Assembly (NCBI RefSeq): GCF_020329505.1
Contig: NZ_JAGKJJ010000008.1
Location: 62,001-126,000 of the forward strand
DNA: 64,000 bases
Direction of reading: 5' to 3'
Source: Bradyrhizobium semiaridum
GTDB lineage: Bacteria; Pseudomonadota; Alphaproteobacteria; Rhizobiales; Xanthobacteraceae
Part shown: positions 62,565 to 64,000 of the stretch, piece by piece
Position numbering within the stretch: position 1 is the first letter of the stretch
Layout: every line of letters begins with the position of its first letter
Position numbers and translations under genes: made by a program
The notes under the pieces: generated by a model
Database searches by the model: none
Told to the model about the DNA's origin: nothing
What the model saw: the letters and a program-made list of their open reading frames with translations, nothing else

Positions 62565-62584
62565 GGGGGCCTTCGGGCCCCTTT
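62565..62584 (+). terminator. Rho-independent terminator with UUCG loop
   Basis: A GC-rich stem ggggcc / ggcccc closes a C(TTCG)G tetraloop and is followed by ttt. It follows the Sel1-like gene and is a canonical intrinsic terminator. Confidence 0.85.
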
Positions 62585-62647
62585 GTCATGTCTGGGCGCC
62601 GCGATCCGACGAAGGGTCGCGTAGCCCAGACGGCCGGTTGCCGGGCG

Positions 62648-63898
62648 TTATGATCGAACCGGCGAGGCGGTTCGCATCGTGGCCGCCGCGATCAGTGCGG
62701 CAACGATGTTGGCGGCCGCGCTGATCGCAACCGGAATGACGTAGCTGTGGCTGAAGTCGAACACGAAGCCTGCGGCGCTCGGGCCCAGCAGCGTGCCGAT
62801 CGCGACGCTGGTGTAGAGCAGGCCGATGATGCCGCTGACATGGCGGCCGCCGAAATGATCGGTGACGACGGCGGGCAGGATCGCGACCCAGCCGCCATAG
62901 AACACGCCGAACAGCAACGCGAAGGCTACGAGCGACCAAAACCCGCCGGCACCAGCCCAGATCGCCAGCGAGACGGCCATCCCGGCGTACATCGCGATCA
63001 GGAACGCGTCCCGGCCGACGCGGTCGGCGATCCCGCCCAGGAAGAAGCGGCCGGCCGTGCTGCCGACGCCGATCAGTCCGAGCAGCACGGCGGCGGTGGT
63101 CGCCGTCACCTGATGATCGACGGCATAGGGCACGAGATGGACGAAAGGCACGAACACGCCGAACGCGCTGATCAGGCACGCCGCGTAGAGCCCGGCAAAG
63201 CGCAGCGTCCGTACCGCATCGCGGATCGAGACGCCGTGACGGACCTGTGCGCTTCCGCCAGCTTCAAGGGGATCGCCGTCCGGTCCGGTTCCATGACCGC
63301 GCGGATCGTCGGCGATCAGCAGCGATGACCCGACGCCGGTCACGGCAGCCAGGATGCCCAGCACGAGATAGGCGTCGCGCCAGCCGATGGCTGCGATCAG
63401 CCAGGTCGCGAGCGGCGGCATCACCAGCGTGCCGACGCCGATGCCGCTGACTGCGAGGCCCGACGCGAAACCGCGCCGCCGGACGAACCAGCGCTGCACG
63501 GCGCCGAGCGTCGGGACATAGGCGCAGCCGACTCCGGCGCCGATGCCGATGCTGTAGGCGGCATAAACCTGCAGGATGGTCTGGGCGCGGCTGGCGAACA
63601 ACAGACCGAGACCGACCAGCGCCATGCCGAGTGCTGCGAGCCTGCGCGCGCCCCAGCGGTCGGCCAGCGGGCCCGAGATCACGCCGAGGCCGAAATACAG
63701 GAAGCCGGCCAAGGAGAACACCAGCGACACGGTGCCGCGCGAGGCACCGAACTCGCGTTGCAGCGACTCTACGAAGGACGAGAAGGTGTAGGCGCTGCCA
63801 AACCCGATGAAGGTCACGATGAAGGCCGCTGTCACGACGTACCAGCCGTAGAATGGCTTTGCCTTGCGACGGCCGGTGCTCACGGCTGTGCTTCTCAT
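62648..63898 (-). CDS. MFS transporter, monocarboxylate/oxalate-formate antiporter type
   Basis: The 416-residue protein has 12 helices and the OFA-family pattern FYGWYVVTAAFIVTFIGFGSAYTFSSF at the N-terminus, GPLADRWGARRLAALG between helices 2 and 3, and GLAVSGIGVGTLVMPPLATWLI. Members exchange organic acids such as oxalate and formate or carry monocarboxylates; the substrate is not predictable. Its ATG overlaps the stop of the upstream gene (ATGA), so the two are coupled. GGAGCC precedes the ATG. Confidence 0.9.
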   Translation of the reverse strand: MRSTAVSTGRRKAKPFYGWYVVTAAFIVTFIGFGSAYTFSSFVESLQREFGASRGTVSLVFSLAGFLYFGLGVISGPLADRWGARRLAALGMALVGLGLLFASRAQTILQVYAAYSIGIGAGVGCAYVPTLGAVQRWFVRRRGFASGLAVSGIGVGTLVMPPLATWLIAAIGWRDAYLVLGILAAVTGVGSSLLIADDPRGHGTGPDGDPLEAGGSAQVRHGVSIRDAVRTLRFAGLYAACLISAFGVFVPFVHLVPYAVDHQVTATTAAVLLGLIGVGSTAGRFFLGGIADRVGRDAFLIAMYAGMAVSLAIWAGAGGFWSLVAFALLFGVFYGGWVAILPAVVTDHFGGRHVSGIIGLLYTSVAIGTLLGPSAAGFVFDFSHSYVIPVAISAAANIVAALIAAATMRTASPVRS

Positions 63899-64000
63899 GA
63901 TGGCTCCGATCGTGTTGGGTGGCTGTGTGCGTTGACCGGCGGGTAGAGCAGCATCTGCGTGCAGCGGAACAGCGCGATGGTCTTTCCGGTGACCTCGCTG
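63895..64000 (-). CDS. Partial gene at the window edge (C-terminal 34 residues)
   Basis: The final 34 codons read SEVTGKTIALFRCTQMLLYP, followed by a proline- and serine-rich tail ending RSEPS, with a stop at 63895-63897 that overlaps the MFS start codon. The beta-strand-like TIALFRCTQMLL segment would fit the last strands of a hotdog-fold thioesterase, but this is only a suggestion. The 5' part lies outside the window. Confidence 0.5.
   Translation of the reverse strand, partial: SEVTGKTIALFRCTQMLLYPPVNAHSHPTRSEPS

Overview
This window is a high-GC chromosomal segment of an alphaproteobacterium, most likely Bradyrhizobium or a close relative in the Nitrobacteraceae. The main reasons are the adjacent minus-strand housekeeping genes pyrB-pyrC-plsY-dprA-topA-rnr, the divK-pleD pair, a zinc-finger DinB, an EipB-type (DUF1849) envelope protein, gatCAB, and several families of palindromic intergenic repeats that I associate with this group. 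No rRNA, tRNA, CRISPR array, integrase or transposase was recognised.

Layout. 0-5 kb: a PilZ protein, then an AraC-type regulator divergent from a nitrilase and a phenylacetaldoxime-dehydratase-like enzyme (a possible aldoxime to nitrile to acid pathway), then a convergent GrdB-like protein carrying Cys-x-x-Cys. 5-14.5 kb: a secreted lytic transglycosylase, an orphan Bug-type binding protein coupled to a TrmO-like methyltransferase, a minus-strand set (Rid protein, glycerophosphodiesterase, FemAB-like acyltransferase, HIT hydrolase), EipB, a second Rid protein, and DUF3572-dinB. 14.7-20.3 kb: divK-pleD, a SxxK serine hydrolase, and a TetR/MFS divergent pair around a perfect palindromic operator. 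20-31.7 kb: rpmG, a flavin monooxygenase, NUDIX, DUF983, rnr, topA, and two HxlR regulators, each divergent from an oxidoreductase gene. 31.7-37.5 kb: dprA, an amidase, plsY, pyrC and pyrB. The PyrC protein has lost its HxH metal ligands and is probably a structural pseudo-dihydroorotase.

37.7-55 kb is mostly accessory: a SulP transporter, an AidB-like acyl-CoA dehydrogenase with a CPBP protease, a giant RTX protein, LysR regulators, ruvX with an AEC transporter, a secreted cyclase-family protein, a trypsin-like protease fused to a DNA/RNA non-specific endonuclease, and two nitronate monooxygenases. 55-61 kb is a gatC-gatA-gatB series spaced by two small unknown proteins and a patatin lipoprotein. 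The window ends with a Lys/Ala-rich 30-residue basic protein, a Sel1-like protein, an MFS transporter and the tail of one more gene.

Most noteworthy: (1) the single-chain protease-nuclease, whose architecture resembles a proteolytically controlled effector; (2) the RTX protein, whose SGNH hydrolase domain is split by a phase-shifted block of Calx-beta repeats; (3) the aldoxime/nitrile cluster; (4) the dead dihydroorotase; (5) a repeat element that supplies the end of a nitronate monooxygenase gene. Everything was read by eye. Family assignments rest on recognised motifs and were not checked against any database.
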